A stretch of DNA of 24,870 nt from a virus: IMG/VR virus record IMGVR_UViG_3300035459_000097, positions 1 through 24,870 of that record; one strand, written 5' to 3'. The position numbers and the translations under genes were made by a program. This document shows, one piece after another, positions 5,929 through 13,646 of the stretch. The notes beneath the pieces are model-generated. The model worked only from the letters and a program-made list of their open reading frames with translations, ran no database searches and had not been told where the DNA came from. Each line of letters opens with the position of its first letter. The stretch's first letter is position 1.

Positions 5929-7373
5929 TCGTAGGGGGCCAGGAAGCTAACGGTGACGAGGGTGGAGCCGGTGCAGCCGGAGCCCGAGACCTGCAGGACG
6001 TTGGCGCCTGGGGAGAGCGTCAGGAACCCGGTGGCACTTGAGGAATGGGACAGGGAGCCAATCACGTTGGCTCCGTCGTTGAGGGCCGTGTAGAGCCGCG
6101 TGTCGATGAGCAGGTGCTTCGTGCCGGCGACGGTCGTGTTGATGGTGAAGGAAGATCCGTTGGTCAGGTTGGTGATCGAGGGGTTGATGATCGGCCCGAG
6201 GATGTCCAGGTTGATGTTCTCTGCGAGCACGCTGCCCGGGTTGGTCAGAGACAGGGTGGCCGCGGCCCCCGAGGCGGTCTTGAGGATCACCCCGACCACA
6301 TCCCAGGTCGGAGCCCAACCGATCTGTGGTACCAGGGAGACCCCGGAAGCGGGGTAGAGGAACCCGAGCTCCGCTGCTACCCAGACCCCGGAGTAGGACA
6401 AGAATGCCGCCTCTGAGTAGTTGGGCGGGATGTTGTACCCGATGGCATTGGGAGAGGAGACCAGGCCGGCGAAGATCGCAGCTTCCCAGCTGGCCGTGGG
6501 GGTCAAGCCGAGCGAGCTCCAGCCCCCGGCTCCGTTCTGATTGCCATGAGCATCGACCGCCAGGAGGCCCGCGCCAGTTGAGGCCCCGGAGAAAGGAATC
6601 ACCATGCCACCGATCTTGCCGCTCGCAGCGGTCACGGTCACGGTGCCGGAGGTGCCCACCCCGCCCGTCCCGATGTAGATCTCAATGTCGTTGTAGGTGT
6701 TGGAGCCGTCTACCTTTGTCCAGGTGTAGTGACCGGCAGCGAAGCTATCCGCGATCGAGGACAGGGCCGTCGTGGAGCCCTGAGTGCAGTGGATCAGGAG
6801 AAGGGGCTGCCCGGAGACCACATTGACTGTCGGGCTTGTCCAGGTGGTCCGGTTGCCGCTGATCGTGGTGGCGACGGGCGTTCCGATCGCGAGACCCGCG
6901 TTGGGCACGACCGTGCCGCTGACTGTCGCTCCATAGAACCAGGGATCGGCCAGGCTGAACTGGGCCACTCCGGAAAAGACCGTACCCGCGTCGTCGGAGG
7001 TGTCGGCCGGAGTCCAGGCGATGCACTCGGCCTGAGCTGTCCGGGCCGTGCCGTCTGTGAAGGACTGGACCAGGGCTCCCTGGGTCCGATCCGAGAACAG
7101 CCGGGAGAGGGCATCGAAGTAGATCCGGGCGTTCTCGGCGGTGTCCAGCAGGACGATCTCGAGGGGGATGACTCGGGCGTCATGGACCTTCTGGACGAAC
7201 CTGCGCCCGGTGACGTTGGCCGGCAGGAAGTCCCCTCCGCGCAGGGGAGGCAGGCCAAAGGCCCCGCCGATCTGCCGGACGAAGAGCCCGGGCTGGTAGA
7301 AGGGGAAACCCCGGAAGGACCAATGATCGAACTTTGATCCGATGAGGATTCGCGGCGAGGGGCTAAGGGGCAT
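5925..7373 (-). CDS. Distal tail (Dit)-like protein with large inserted domain (482 aa)
   Basis: Residues 1-148 match the N-terminal half of Dit proteins, ending in FSGVAQFSLADPWFYG. Residues about 376-482 match the C-terminal half (NPGSVLAENINLDILGP, then TKHLLIDTRLYTALNDGANV). Dit proteins form the hexameric ring that links tail tube and hub. Typical Dit proteins are about 250-300 aa. The extra about 225 residues (150-372) are Gly/Ser/Thr-rich, beta-looking and inserted between the halves, as in 'evolved' Dit proteins carrying carbohydrate-binding modules. The ATG lies 11 bases inside the tape measure gene, and the stop overlaps the next ATG. The role in host adsorption is inferred. Confidence 0.75.
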   Translation of the reverse strand: MPLSPSPRILIGSKFDHWSFRGFPFYQPGLFVRQIGGAFGLPPLRGGDFLPANVTGRRFVQKVHDARVIPLEIVLLDTAENARIYFDALSRLFSDRTQGALVQSFTDGTARTAQAECIAWTPADTSDDAGTVFSGVAQFSLADPWFYGATVSGTVVPNAGLAIGTPVATTISGNRTTWTSPTVNVVSGQPLLLIHCTQGSTTALSSIADSFAAGHYTWTKVDGSNTYNDIEIYIGTGGVGTSGTVTVTAASGKIGGMVIPFSGASTGAGLLAVDAHGNQNGAGGWSSLGLTPTASWEAAIFAGLVSSPNAIGYNIPPNYSEAAFLSYSGVWVAAELGFLYPASGVSLVPQIGWAPTWDVVGVILKTASGAAATLSLTNPGSVLAENINLDILGPIINPSITNLTNGSSFTINTTVAGTKHLLIDTRLYTALNDGANVIGSLSHSSSATGFLTLSPGANVLQVSGSGCTGSTLVTVSFLAPYE

Positions 7374-9597
7374 TGCCGGGGACCTCGTATCCGAGGGTGC
7401 GGAGTCGGAGGAGACTCTGCTGGACGGACATGCCGGCGGGCTCGGCCTTCGGGTTCGTGACGCTCACGTAGACAGGAGCCGCCACTCGAGAGGACTGGGC
7501 CGGCTGAGCAGCTCCCCCGAGGGCTCCCTTGATCGCCTCGGTGATTGAGGGCCCAGACGATCGGAGACCCTCGGCGTAGGCCTGGCCAGTGCGGAGGCCC
7601 CAGTCGCCAATGTTGTGGAGGGGCGACTCGGGCCCTGGAGGCGAGGAGGCCACGATGATCGAGCGGGCGGCTTTGGTCATGTCCTCGGCGGCGTGCTTGA
7701 CCGCTCCCTGTCCGCTCGAGAGCCCGTTGGCGTATTCCTGAGCCGTCGTCTGGCCCCAGGCATAGGCGCCCTCTCCGGGGTCGTAGAGCTTGGCGAGCTC
7801 GTCCTTGATTGCCTGCTCGGTCGCCTGGGCCTGTTGCTGGACGGCGGGATCGCTGCTCTTGAGCCCATCGGCCAGAGACTGAGAGGCGAGCTCCCCCTTG
7901 AGCTTGGCGATCTGCGCTACGCGGTCGCCGTACTGGGCCGACTCCGCGAGGAGGTTCTGATAGGACTCCTGATCTTGGGTCAGCTGGAGCTGCAACTCAT
8001 GCTTGCGGGCGGCGGTCAGCCCACGGGCGTTGAGAGCCTGCTTGTCTGCCGCGATCTTGTCCTGAGCGACCACCTGCTCCTGGGCGTTGATGACCGGATC
8101 GAAGGCGTCGGAGATCGTCTGCTTCATGGCGGTGGCAATCCCACTCCGACCGTCCCGGATCTCTTTCGCCATGTCGGCCATGGTCTTCTTGACTTCGGTT
8201 GTGGCCGCCGTGCCGGCGGCGTCCGTGGCATCGGTAAGCCCGGCGAGGCTGTACTTGGAGGCATCGACAACGGCGGGAGCTGCGTCCTTAACGCTCTGAG
8301 CCGTCCCGGTGCCCCAGGCATCGACTGAGGCACGCATCTGGTCCACGGTCCGCTGGAGATCCTGCGCCGCTCCCTGCCAGGGACCGGGTATCGCGGCGGC
8401 CACGCCGACGAGGGTCCCTGCCAGGTTGAGGAAGGTCCCGATGATCCCCTTGGCGACCCCGATGACAACTCCGCCGACCGTCTGGGCGATGTCCCGGATC
8501 CCGAACATGTTGTTCTTGAAGGCCAGGGCCACGGCGACCACCACGGCGCCAACAGCGAGGAAGGGCCAGGTGACGGCCAGGACCCCGATGGCGGTCGCCG
8601 CGAGAACCGGCAGAGAGGCCAGGAAGGCAGGGATCATGGTCGCGACCCAGATGCCGGCGATGATGGCGCCGGCAGCCCCGAGCGCGTCCAGGTTGTCCGT
8701 GAGCGGGCTGATGACCTTGGCAAAGGTGCCGATTGCCGGAACGGCATCGTCCGCGATGATCGACACGAACGCGGCCACCGCGGGAGCTGCACTCTTCTCC
8801 AGCTCCTCCACGCTGTTTTGGATCTTCGCGAAGCTGCCGGCGGTGCTGTCCCCGAAGGCCTTGGCACTCCCACCAAACTCCGTGTTCAGCTCTTTGAGGA
8901 TGACCTTTTGGGCCTCGAGGGTCTTGCCGCTATCGACCAGGGTCTTGATCTGGTCCTTTTGCTGAGCGGTGAAGCTGACGCCTACCCGCTGGAGGGCCGT
9001 GACCCCCTTGATCGGGTCGTTGAGGGCCTTGCCGAGCTGAATGGCGGCGTTCTTTGTGTCCTCTCCGAGGGCGGTTGACATGTCGATGAGGGTGTCCGTC
9101 GCCTGATTGAAAACGTCGTTGCCGGCGCCGACCCCGTTCTTGATGTTCGTGAAGGTGAGGAGCATGTTCTCTCCCTCCTTCACGTTCTCGTCGGAGACCC
9201 CGGTCAGGTCCATGATCGACTTGGCCATGGAGTCCACCTGGCCGGCCGTGACGTTGGCAGCTCCTCCGGTGGACTTGATGACCGCGGCTGTCTGCTTGTT
9301 GAGCTTGTCCTCCGCGGCGACGAGGTCGAGGGCGTTCTTCCCGAAGCTGATGAGGGACTGAACCCCCTGGGCCGCGATGATGCCCCCGGCAACGCTGAAC
9401 GCGGTCCCGAGCTTGGAGGTGGCATTGCCGAGCGATCCGACGCTGTTCTCCGCCTGTTGCATGGCGCTCGAGGTGGAAGCGCCATGCACCTTCGCGGCCG
9501 AAGAGACTCCGGAAAGCTCGCTCTTGACCGCGGCTGCACCTGTCTTGGCGCCGGTCGCGTCGATACCGAACTTGATGAGGAGCTCTTCGATGGTCAC
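7363..9597 (-). CDS. Tape measure protein (744 aa)
   Basis: This is the longest gene, placed between the tail assembly chaperones and Dit as is usual. It has an N-terminal amphipathic start (MTIEELLIKFGIDATGAKTG), long Ala/Gly-rich helical stretches, and hydrophobic segments around residues 295-365 that may enter the host membrane. A second coiled region (about 495-600, many Gln/Ala) follows. The C-terminus includes PPGPESPLHNIGDWG, common in tape measures. The start is GTG at 9597, with GAGAGG upstream, four bases after the G-T stop. At the usual about 1.5 Å per residue it would set a tail of roughly 110 nm (estimate). No lytic transglycosylase or peptidase domain is evident. Confidence 0.9.
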   Translation of the reverse strand: MTIEELLIKFGIDATGAKTGAAAVKSELSGVSSAAKVHGASTSSAMQQAENSVGSLGNATSKLGTAFSVAGGIIAAQGVQSLISFGKNALDLVAAEDKLNKQTAAVIKSTGGAANVTAGQVDSMAKSIMDLTGVSDENVKEGENMLLTFTNIKNGVGAGNDVFNQATDTLIDMSTALGEDTKNAAIQLGKALNDPIKGVTALQRVGVSFTAQQKDQIKTLVDSGKTLEAQKVILKELNTEFGGSAKAFGDSTAGSFAKIQNSVEELEKSAAPAVAAFVSIIADDAVPAIGTFAKVISPLTDNLDALGAAGAIIAGIWVATMIPAFLASLPVLAATAIGVLAVTWPFLAVGAVVVAVALAFKNNMFGIRDIAQTVGGVVIGVAKGIIGTFLNLAGTLVGVAAAIPGPWQGAAQDLQRTVDQMRASVDAWGTGTAQSVKDAAPAVVDASKYSLAGLTDATDAAGTAATTEVKKTMADMAKEIRDGRSGIATAMKQTISDAFDPVINAQEQVVAQDKIAADKQALNARGLTAARKHELQLQLTQDQESYQNLLAESAQYGDRVAQIAKLKGELASQSLADGLKSSDPAVQQQAQATEQAIKDELAKLYDPGEGAYAWGQTTAQEYANGLSSGQGAVKHAAEDMTKAARSIIVASSPPGPESPLHNIGDWGLRTGQAYAEGLRSSGPSITEAIKGALGGAAQPAQSSRVAAPVYVSVTNPKAEPAGMSVQQSLLRLRTLGYEVPGNAP

Positions 9598-9601
9598 GTT
9601 T

Positions 9602-10350
9602 CTAGCCTCTCGCCCAGAAGGGCACTTCGGCGGTCGCGCCGGGGAGGGCGGCTATCTTGTCGGCGAGCATCTGCGGGCTGGGTCGCGAGGGTTCCCGTTT
9701 GACCCAGGGCGGGAGGAAGGTCTCCGTGGTGACGCTCGCTTTCAGGGCTCCCAGCATCGATCCGATCCAGTAGAGGGCATGAGCCACGAGGTAGTCCATG
9801 CGGTCTGTCCCGACCGGGCCGTGCAGCTCTTCGTAGGCCTGTAGCTCGGAAAAGTCGTATCCGCTCAGCCTCTCCTGCGCTTCGGCGCGAGTGCAGTGGA
9901 GCGCCTCGGCGTAGCGGAGCCAGTCGAGACCGTTTGGTCTAAAGGGAGGCCGGCGACCAGCTTTTGGACGTCGCGATTGCTGACACCGGATAGGGCGGAG
10001 GCAACCTCGAAGATCAGATCGAGGGGCTTGGCACTCTTCTCTCCGAGGGCCTCGACGTCGGCCTTGCTGAAAAGAAGGTGGAAGGTGGTCTCGGGGTCCT
10101 CGGGATCCGCGTTGGGGTCGTCGGGTCCGACGATGGTCCGGGCGGCCAGATCGGCTCGGAGGTTCTCGAGGTTCTTCTCGACATCGGGGGTCCGGTTGGA
10201 TTGCGTCTCGATCTCCCACTTGTCCCTCTCGTGCCCGGAGAGACCCCGGACCAGGACGACTCCTCCCCAGTCTGCGGCGGGGACCGCGATCGGTCTGCGG
10301 TCCTGGGCGGCGAGGATCTCTTCGCGGGAGAGGATGTGCGGCGTGCTCAT
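9602..10350 (-). CDS. Tail assembly chaperone G-T fusion, made by -1 frameshift (249 aa)
   Basis: The product shares the first 137 residues with chaperone G. It then shifts -1 at the heptamer C CCT TTA (9946-9940) and continues at AGA (9940) for 112 more residues (RPNGLDWLRYAEALHCTRAE and on) to TAG at 9602. The downstream part has no start codon with a ribosome site of its own near the junction, and its first coherent residues lie exactly at the slip. In lambda and many siphoviruses, G and G-T bind the tape measure and tail tube protein during tail assembly and are absent from the virion. Position before the tape measure fits this. Only the frameshift efficiency is unknown. Confidence 0.8.
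9865..10350 (-). CDS. Tail assembly chaperone G (161 aa)
   Basis: The zero-frame product starts at ATG 10350, with AGGAG eight to twelve bases upstream, and ends at TGA 9865, 25 codons past the slippery site. A longer frame upstream lies inside the tail tube gene and is not used. Recognisable parts are a central acidic helical region (about 60-110; HERDKWEIETQSNRTPDVE) and KPLDLIFEVASALSGVSNRDV near the frameshift. The last 25 residues are basic and low-complexity, as often seen for the non-shifted tail of G. Function is inferred from position and the frameshift arrangement. Confidence 0.8.
   Translation of the reverse strand: MSTPHILSREEILAAQDRRPIAVPAADWGGVVLVRGLSGHERDKWEIETQSNRTPDVEKNLENLRADLAARTIVGPDDPNADPEDPETTFHLLFSKADVEALGEKSAKPLDLIFEVASALSGVSNRDVQKLVAGLPLDQTVSTGSATPRRSTALAPKRRRG
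9927..9946 (-). promoter_or_regulatory. Programmed -1 ribosomal frameshift site CCCTTTA with adjacent hairpin
   Basis: On the minus strand, C CCT TTA fits the X XXY YYZ slippery pattern in the reading frame of G, and the -1 frame reads CCC TTT AGA onward into T. Directly after it, AGACC-AAAC-GGTCT can form a 5-bp hairpin with a 4-base loop (9940-9927). The hairpin begins at the last base of the heptamer, closer than the usual 5-9 base spacing, so its role is less certain than that of the slip site. Confidence 0.75.
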
Positions 10351-10367
10351 GACGGCTCCTGTTTTTT

Positions 10368-10802
10368 TCAGGCGACGGTGATGGGACCGTCGATGGTGAG
10401 GGTGACGGCGGCGGTCAGCTGAGCCTCCTCGGGCCACTTCGGCACGAAGCCGGAGACGTACCCGCGGCCGGACCAGACGATCGCGTCGAAGTCGTTGATG
10501 ACCTTCCAGTTGCGGACCGCTCGGGACTGCTGGAGGGCGATGAGCCCGGTGCCGGCGTTGTGGGTGGCGTCGGTGGGCACATAGCTGATCTCGAAGGTGA
10601 AATCGCCGTTGTCGATCGAGCTCGGGCGCTTCTCCACCACGCCGCCGGGAGAGGACTGGTGGAGCACGGAGACCATCTTCGTCTTGGAGCCCGGGCCGCT
10701 GATGTCGTGCAGCTCCGCGATCGAGGTGTAGTTGCCGCCAGTCACGTCGGCAACCTGGAGATGGAAGCCAGGCCCGACCCTGGCGTTAGAGGCGACTCCC
10801 AT
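10368..10802 (-). CDS. Major tail tube protein (144 aa)
   Basis: This is a beta-rich protein of the size and position of siphovirus tail tube subunits, directly before the tail chaperones. Characteristic stretches are FHLQVADVTGGNYTSIAELH at the start, a central SSIDNGDFTFEISYVPTDAT, and a C-terminal YVSGFVPKWPEEAQLTAAVT. The order 'strand, short helix with residue pattern RAVRNWKVI, strand' is common to TP901-1/lambda V-type tube proteins. The ATG at 10802 has AGAGGA upstream. Stacked hexamers would form the tube around the tape measure. The assignment rests on context and fold-like pattern. Confidence 0.75.
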   Translation of the reverse strand: MGVASNARVGPGFHLQVADVTGGNYTSIAELHDISGPGSKTKMVSVLHQSSPGGVVEKRPSSIDNGDFTFEISYVPTDATHNAGTGLIALQQSRAVRNWKVINDFDAIVWSGRGYVSGFVPKWPEEAQLTAAVTLTIDGPITVA

Positions 10803-10837
10803 TGGGTTGTCCTCTGTCCTTTCCGGCCGGGTCGGCC

Positions 10838-11224
10838 CTAGCTGAGCGGGATGGCAGCGATGACGAGGGCGGCGTTGGAACAGGTGATGTAGACGTTGCC
10901 GTCCGATTGCTGCCAGCCGGGGATGTCCACGATGAGAACGGCAGTGGCGTTCGCCGTGGTGGCGGCGGCCTGCGCGGCCACGCTGTAGGTCGTGATGTCG
11001 CCGGTCCGCTGGTCCGGATAGTTGGCGACCGAGGTGATGGTGAAGGTGTAGGGCGTCGTGGTGGAGCTGTTCCGGATGTGGAGCAGGGTCCGGCCGGTGA
11101 TCCGGACCGTGTCGTAGGCGGCGGCCTGCGAGGCGGTCTCAGTCAGGCCGAGCGAGGCTGCGGTCACCGGAAGGGTGAACCACGGCCCCTTCGGAGTGGT
11201 GAGGGGGATGACCTGGTTTGCCAT
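10838..11224 (-). CDS. Probable virion structural protein (128 aa)
   Basis: The product begins MANQVIPLTTPKGPWFTLPV and is Thr/Ala-rich with alternating hydrophobic pattern, suggesting an all-beta fold. There is no signal peptide or membrane span. It sits between the tail terminator group and the tail tube. Proteins like this in the same slot in other phages are often virion decoration or minor structural proteins, but no family is recognised here. The ATG at 11224 has GAGGAG nine or ten bases upstream. Confidence 0.55.
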   Translation of the reverse strand: MANQVIPLTTPKGPWFTLPVTAASLGLTETASQAAAYDTVRITGRTLLHIRNSSTTTPYTFTITSVANYPDQRTGDITTYSVAAQAAATTANATAVLIVDIPGWQQSDGNVYITCSNAALVIAAIPLS

Positions 11225-11239
11225 CGGGATGTCTCCTCT

Positions 11240-11494
11240 TTAGAGCGCGGGGCGGTTGCAGTGGGCCTCGGTGATTGCCCGGTCCAGGTCCGCGAACCCA
11301 CAGGCCGAGCAGAGGAAGTTGGGAAGCCCGTTCCACGTTCCCTCGATGACGGACCCGTGGACAGGGGGCGGCGGGAACTCCGGTCGAGGATCGGGCTCTG
11401 CCGGGGCCTCGACCACATCCCCGGTCTCGATGATGTCCAGCTCGAGGGCCTCCTCCTCTGCTTCGGTCTCCGGTGTGATCTTGCGATTGCTCAT
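11240..11494 (-). CDS. Small acidic protein with C-terminal zinc-finger-like motif (84 aa)
   Basis: The N-terminal half is strongly acidic (TEAEEEALELDIIETGD) and Pro-rich. The C-terminal part has C62-x2-C65 and H78-C79, a CxxC-x12-HC pattern that may bind zinc (LCSACGFADLDRAITEAHC). The ATG at 11494 overlaps the TGA of the previous gene. Its place in the head-tail/tail region suggests an assembly factor or a minor virion protein, but the function is unknown. Confidence 0.55.
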   Translation of the reverse strand: MSNRKITPETEAEEEALELDIIETGDVVEAPAEPDPRPEFPPPPVHGSVIEGTWNGLPNFLCSACGFADLDRAITEAHCNRPAL

Positions 11495-11814
11495 GCCGAC
11501 ACCTTCGCTCTCAGGGTCAGCCGGCGGAGCTGGCGCCGCTGCACCACACAGTCAAGCCGGCCATCGACCAAACGGATCCGGACCGGGCGGCCCGGGCGCA
11601 GGGAGGGCGGCCAGTCCTCCTCTGCCTCGAGGGCCAGCTCCCGCTCCGTGTCTGCGGACAGCCCGAAGGCGATGAGCGGGGCCGGCAGCCCGAAGGCCAG
11701 GGGCTTGCCCTGCACAGGGACCGTGGGCTCGGTCAGCCCTTTCAGGCTTACCTCGAAGCTCAGGTGAAAGCCCGGCTGGAGAGCCCGTTGGTACAGAGTC
11801 CGGAGATCGATCAC
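11491..11814 (-). CDS. Hypothetical protein in tail gene cluster (107 aa)
   Basis: The start is GTG at 11814, chosen because GGAGGT (11826-11821) lies six bases upstream, the best Shine-Dalgarno in this area. A longer frame that begins inside the tail terminator gene is not used. The product starts with a helix (VIDLRTLYQRAL), has a hydrophobic beta-like centre and a basic end (QRRQLRRLTLRAKV). No family is recognised. Position suggests a role in tail or head-tail assembly. Confidence 0.6.
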   Translation of the reverse strand: MIDLRTLYQRALQPGFHLSFEVSLKGLTEPTVPVQGKPLAFGLPAPLIAFGLSADTERELALEAEEDWPPSLRPGRPVRIRLVDGRLDCVVQRRQLRRLTLRAKVSA

Positions 11815-11818
11815 GGCG

Positions 11819-12193
11819 TTACCTCCAGAGAGTGATTTCGACGCGGCGGGTGTAGATGCCCGTCTCGGGATCCCGATCGTCCGGACCGGCCCCCGAGTGG
11901 TGGGCCTGGCGAACCGATCCAAAAGCGTGGTACTCGAGATCGGCGACTAGGGCCTCCTCGAGGGCGATGGCGTCGTCGTAGGTCTTGCCCTTGCAGTCGA
12001 ACTGGTACCGGGGCGAGTGAAGACTCGTGCGGTCCTGACTCCGGACCAGAGGGTTGGAGATCCGGCTGTAGGCGATGGCCGGCATGCCCGATTCCTGCGG
12101 CACGGCGAGCGAGTAGAGCCGGGTCTCGATCAGGGCTCCTGTCTGGGAGCCTGGGTTGGTCAGCAGGAGGAAGAGATCCGTCTCGACCGTCAT
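11819..12193 (-). CDS. Tail terminator-like protein (124 aa)
   Basis: Size, position after the gp10-like gene and sequence pattern fit DUF3168/lambda gpU-type tail terminators. The sequence has an N-terminal helix (DLFLLLTNPG), the GMPAIAYSRISNPLV strand, a middle SPRYQFDCKGKTYDDAIALE helix, and a last strand with RRVEITLWR. The terminator ring caps the finished tail tube and joins it to the head. The ATG overlaps the upstream TGA. Confidence 0.65.
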   Translation of the reverse strand: MTVETDLFLLLTNPGSQTGALIETRLYSLAVPQESGMPAIAYSRISNPLVRSQDRTSLHSPRYQFDCKGKTYDDAIALEEALVADLEYHAFGSVRQAHHSGAGPDDRDPETGIYTRRVEITLWR

Positions 12194-12666
12194 AGCCCGG
12201 CCTTCAGCTCGTTGACGACGAGATCGCGTAGGGCCTGCGCCGTGGCCTTGATTGCCTCGGCCCGGTGCTCGTCCCAGGCCGGCCGGAGGAAGGGCTCTGG
12301 TGGCTGGTTATAGCGGCGCCCGAGAGAGTCCGTGCCGGTGAACCCGTACTCGATCCGGGGGGCGTACTCGAGCTTGGAGCCGATCCGGATGTTGGCCTTG
12401 GCTCCGGAGAGCTCGCCCCGGCCGAGATCCTGCGCCTTGCCCTGGAGCTCGCCGCTGAGGGCCGTGTGGCCGCCAACGTGGATCGAGCGGCGCAGAGTGC
12501 CAGTGACAACCGGCGCGTTGCGCTTGGCCGCGTTCACGATCTTGAGGGCCCCCACGATGCCCGCAGCCTCGAGGGTCTTGCCCGTCAGGGCGGCCAGGAC
12601 GCGATCGAGCCTGCCCTCGAGCTGCTCGAGTCCCGGGATTGTGACGGTGACGGTCTCGCCGCTCAT
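12190..12666 (-). CDS. HK97 gp10-like head-tail joining protein (158 aa)
   Basis: The N-terminus (VTIPGLEQLEGRLDRVLAAL) and KIVNAAKRNAPVVTGTLRRS around residues 45-66 are the hallmark of the HK97 gp10-like family, in which 'AP..TG.LR.S' is conserved. Residues 95-135 (KLEYAPRIEYGFTGTDSLG, then PEPFLRPAWDEHR) complete the pattern. The family acts in tail completion or head-tail joining. ATGA overlaps link it to both neighbours. Confidence 0.8.
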   Translation of the reverse strand: MSGETVTVTIPGLEQLEGRLDRVLAALTGKTLEAAGIVGALKIVNAAKRNAPVVTGTLRRSIHVGGHTALSGELQGKAQDLGRGELSGAKANIRIGSKLEYAPRIEYGFTGTDSLGRRYNQPPEPFLRPAWDEHRAEAIKATAQALRDLVVNELKAGL

Positions 12667-13070
12667 ACGCCAGGATCCGCGATCGGCTGCACGACCCGGA
12701 CCATGAGGTAGGTCAGGGCGGAGGCAGAGTCGTGATTGACGATCTGGACGTCGTAGCGGGTCTTGCCGTCCTCCCAGAGGACAGAGTCGCGGGCGGTGAT
12801 CTGAGGGAAGAACCCGTCAAGGACGATGACGTAGTCGTTCTGCTCAATCGCGGCGATGGCCGCGGTGCGGACCTCCCGGCCGCCTGCGGAGAGTGAGGCG
12901 ACAGATCTCCGGCACCTGACGGCCTCGAGTCCCGTCCGTGTCGCCCAAGAGGGCCGCGGAGACCCGGTGGCCGTCTGAATGTCCGTCCGCGCCTGGACGG
13001 CGCAGGTGTGGGCGAAGAACCCGCGGAGAGACTCGAGCATCCGGGGATGGACGGCAGCCGAGCGGTTCAT
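12663..13070 (-). CDS. Head closure / head-tail adaptor-like protein (135 aa)
   Basis: The start is ATG 13070, which overlaps the TGA of the connector gene. A much longer open frame upstream is spurious because it runs through that gene. The end of the protein (FFPQITARDSVLWEDGKTRY, then DVQIVNHDSASALTYLMVRV) has the barrel-like strands common in SPP1 gp16-type head closure proteins. Gene order (connector, closure, gp10-like, terminator) supports this. The sequence match itself is weak. Confidence 0.6.
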   Translation of the reverse strand: MNRSAAVHPRMLESLRGFFAHTCAVQARTDIQTATGSPRPSWATRTGLEAVRCRRSVASLSAGGREVRTAAIAAIEQNDYVIVLDGFFPQITARDSVLWEDGKTRYDVQIVNHDSASALTYLMVRVVQPIADPGV

Positions 13071-13471
13071 GGGGTCTGGTCCTGGAGCCGGAGGAGCTGC
13101 TTCAAGAGCCGCTCCCGCTCGCTGAACTCGTCGTTGACCTGCTCGGCCCAGTCGAACATGCCGGCAGGGTTGCCGATGCCCTGGTTGACCTGCTCCCGGT
13201 AGGAGTTGGCGAGGGTCATGAGCTGTTGGCCTTCCTGGACCCCATCCGTCGTGAGATCCAGGAGCTTGATGCGCTTCTGAATGTAGATCTCCGAGCCTGC
13301 GATGACCTCGATCGCCTGGGCGGCGGCGAGCCTCGGATCGGAGGAGTTGAGCGCGAGGAAGGCGTTGATCTCCTCGTCGGTGAAGATCGGCCCGGGATCC
13401 GTGAGAACGGAGTCGAAGGCGAGCAGCCGGACCTGGCCGATAGGAGTCGCGGGGTCGTAGGTCTGCGTCAT
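13067..13471 (-). CDS. Head-tail connector, gp6-like (134 aa)
   Basis: The start at ATG 13471 has GAGGAG a few bases upstream; the longer frame to 13528 lacks support. It is an all-helical protein with PIFTDEEINAFLALNSSDPR followed by AAQAIEVIAGSEIYIQKRIK, the pattern of HK97 gp6/SPP1 gp15-type adaptors that ring the portal. The C-terminus (ERERLLKQLLRLQDQTP) is a further helix. It is the first gene after the capsid gene and the long stem-loop. Confidence 0.7.
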   Translation of the reverse strand: MTQTYDPATPIGQVRLLAFDSVLTDPGPIFTDEEINAFLALNSSDPRLAAAQAIEVIAGSEIYIQKRIKLLDLTTDGVQEGQQLMTLANSYREQVNQGIGNPAGMFDWAEQVNDEFSERERLLKQLLRLQDQTP

Positions 13472-13571
13472 GCGAGCTCCTCGAGGGGCTGAGGGAGTGC
13501 CAGGAGGCAAGACCCGGGCACGCCGCAACCCGGACCGCTGCGCCTGACACTCCCGCTGAACCTGGAAGAGA

Positions 13572-13623
13572 GCAGCCCGGGGCGCACCTCACAGGAGATG
13601 AGGAGAAGGTGCGCCCGGGCTGC
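13572..13623 (-). terminator. Long GC-rich stem-loop after the capsid gene (possible attenuator or RNA-stability element)
   Basis: The arms at 13572-13589 (GCAGCCCGGGGCGCACCT) and 13607-13623 (AGGTGCGCCCGGGCTGC) pair over 17 bp with a single bulged G and a 17-base loop. The structure lies 23 bases past the capsid stop within the 175-bp gap before the connector gene, the largest gap in the late operon. No U-run follows, so full termination is doubtful. Partial termination or protection of the capsid mRNA 3' end would fit a need for far more capsid than connector. Confidence 0.65.
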
Positions 13624-13646
13624 CAGAGTCACGCTGAGCCGCCCGC

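Noticed and set aside
9602-10219. Chaperone T as an independent gene starting at 10219
   Set aside because: Upstream of 9940 this frame is low-complexity Arg/Pro sequence with no ribosome site; coherent sequence begins exactly at the slippery heptamer, so frameshifting is the better explanation.
12663-13592. Long version of the head closure gene starting at 13592
   Set aside because: The extra 174 residues overlap the connector gene in another frame and look like noise; the ATGA start at 13070 fits.
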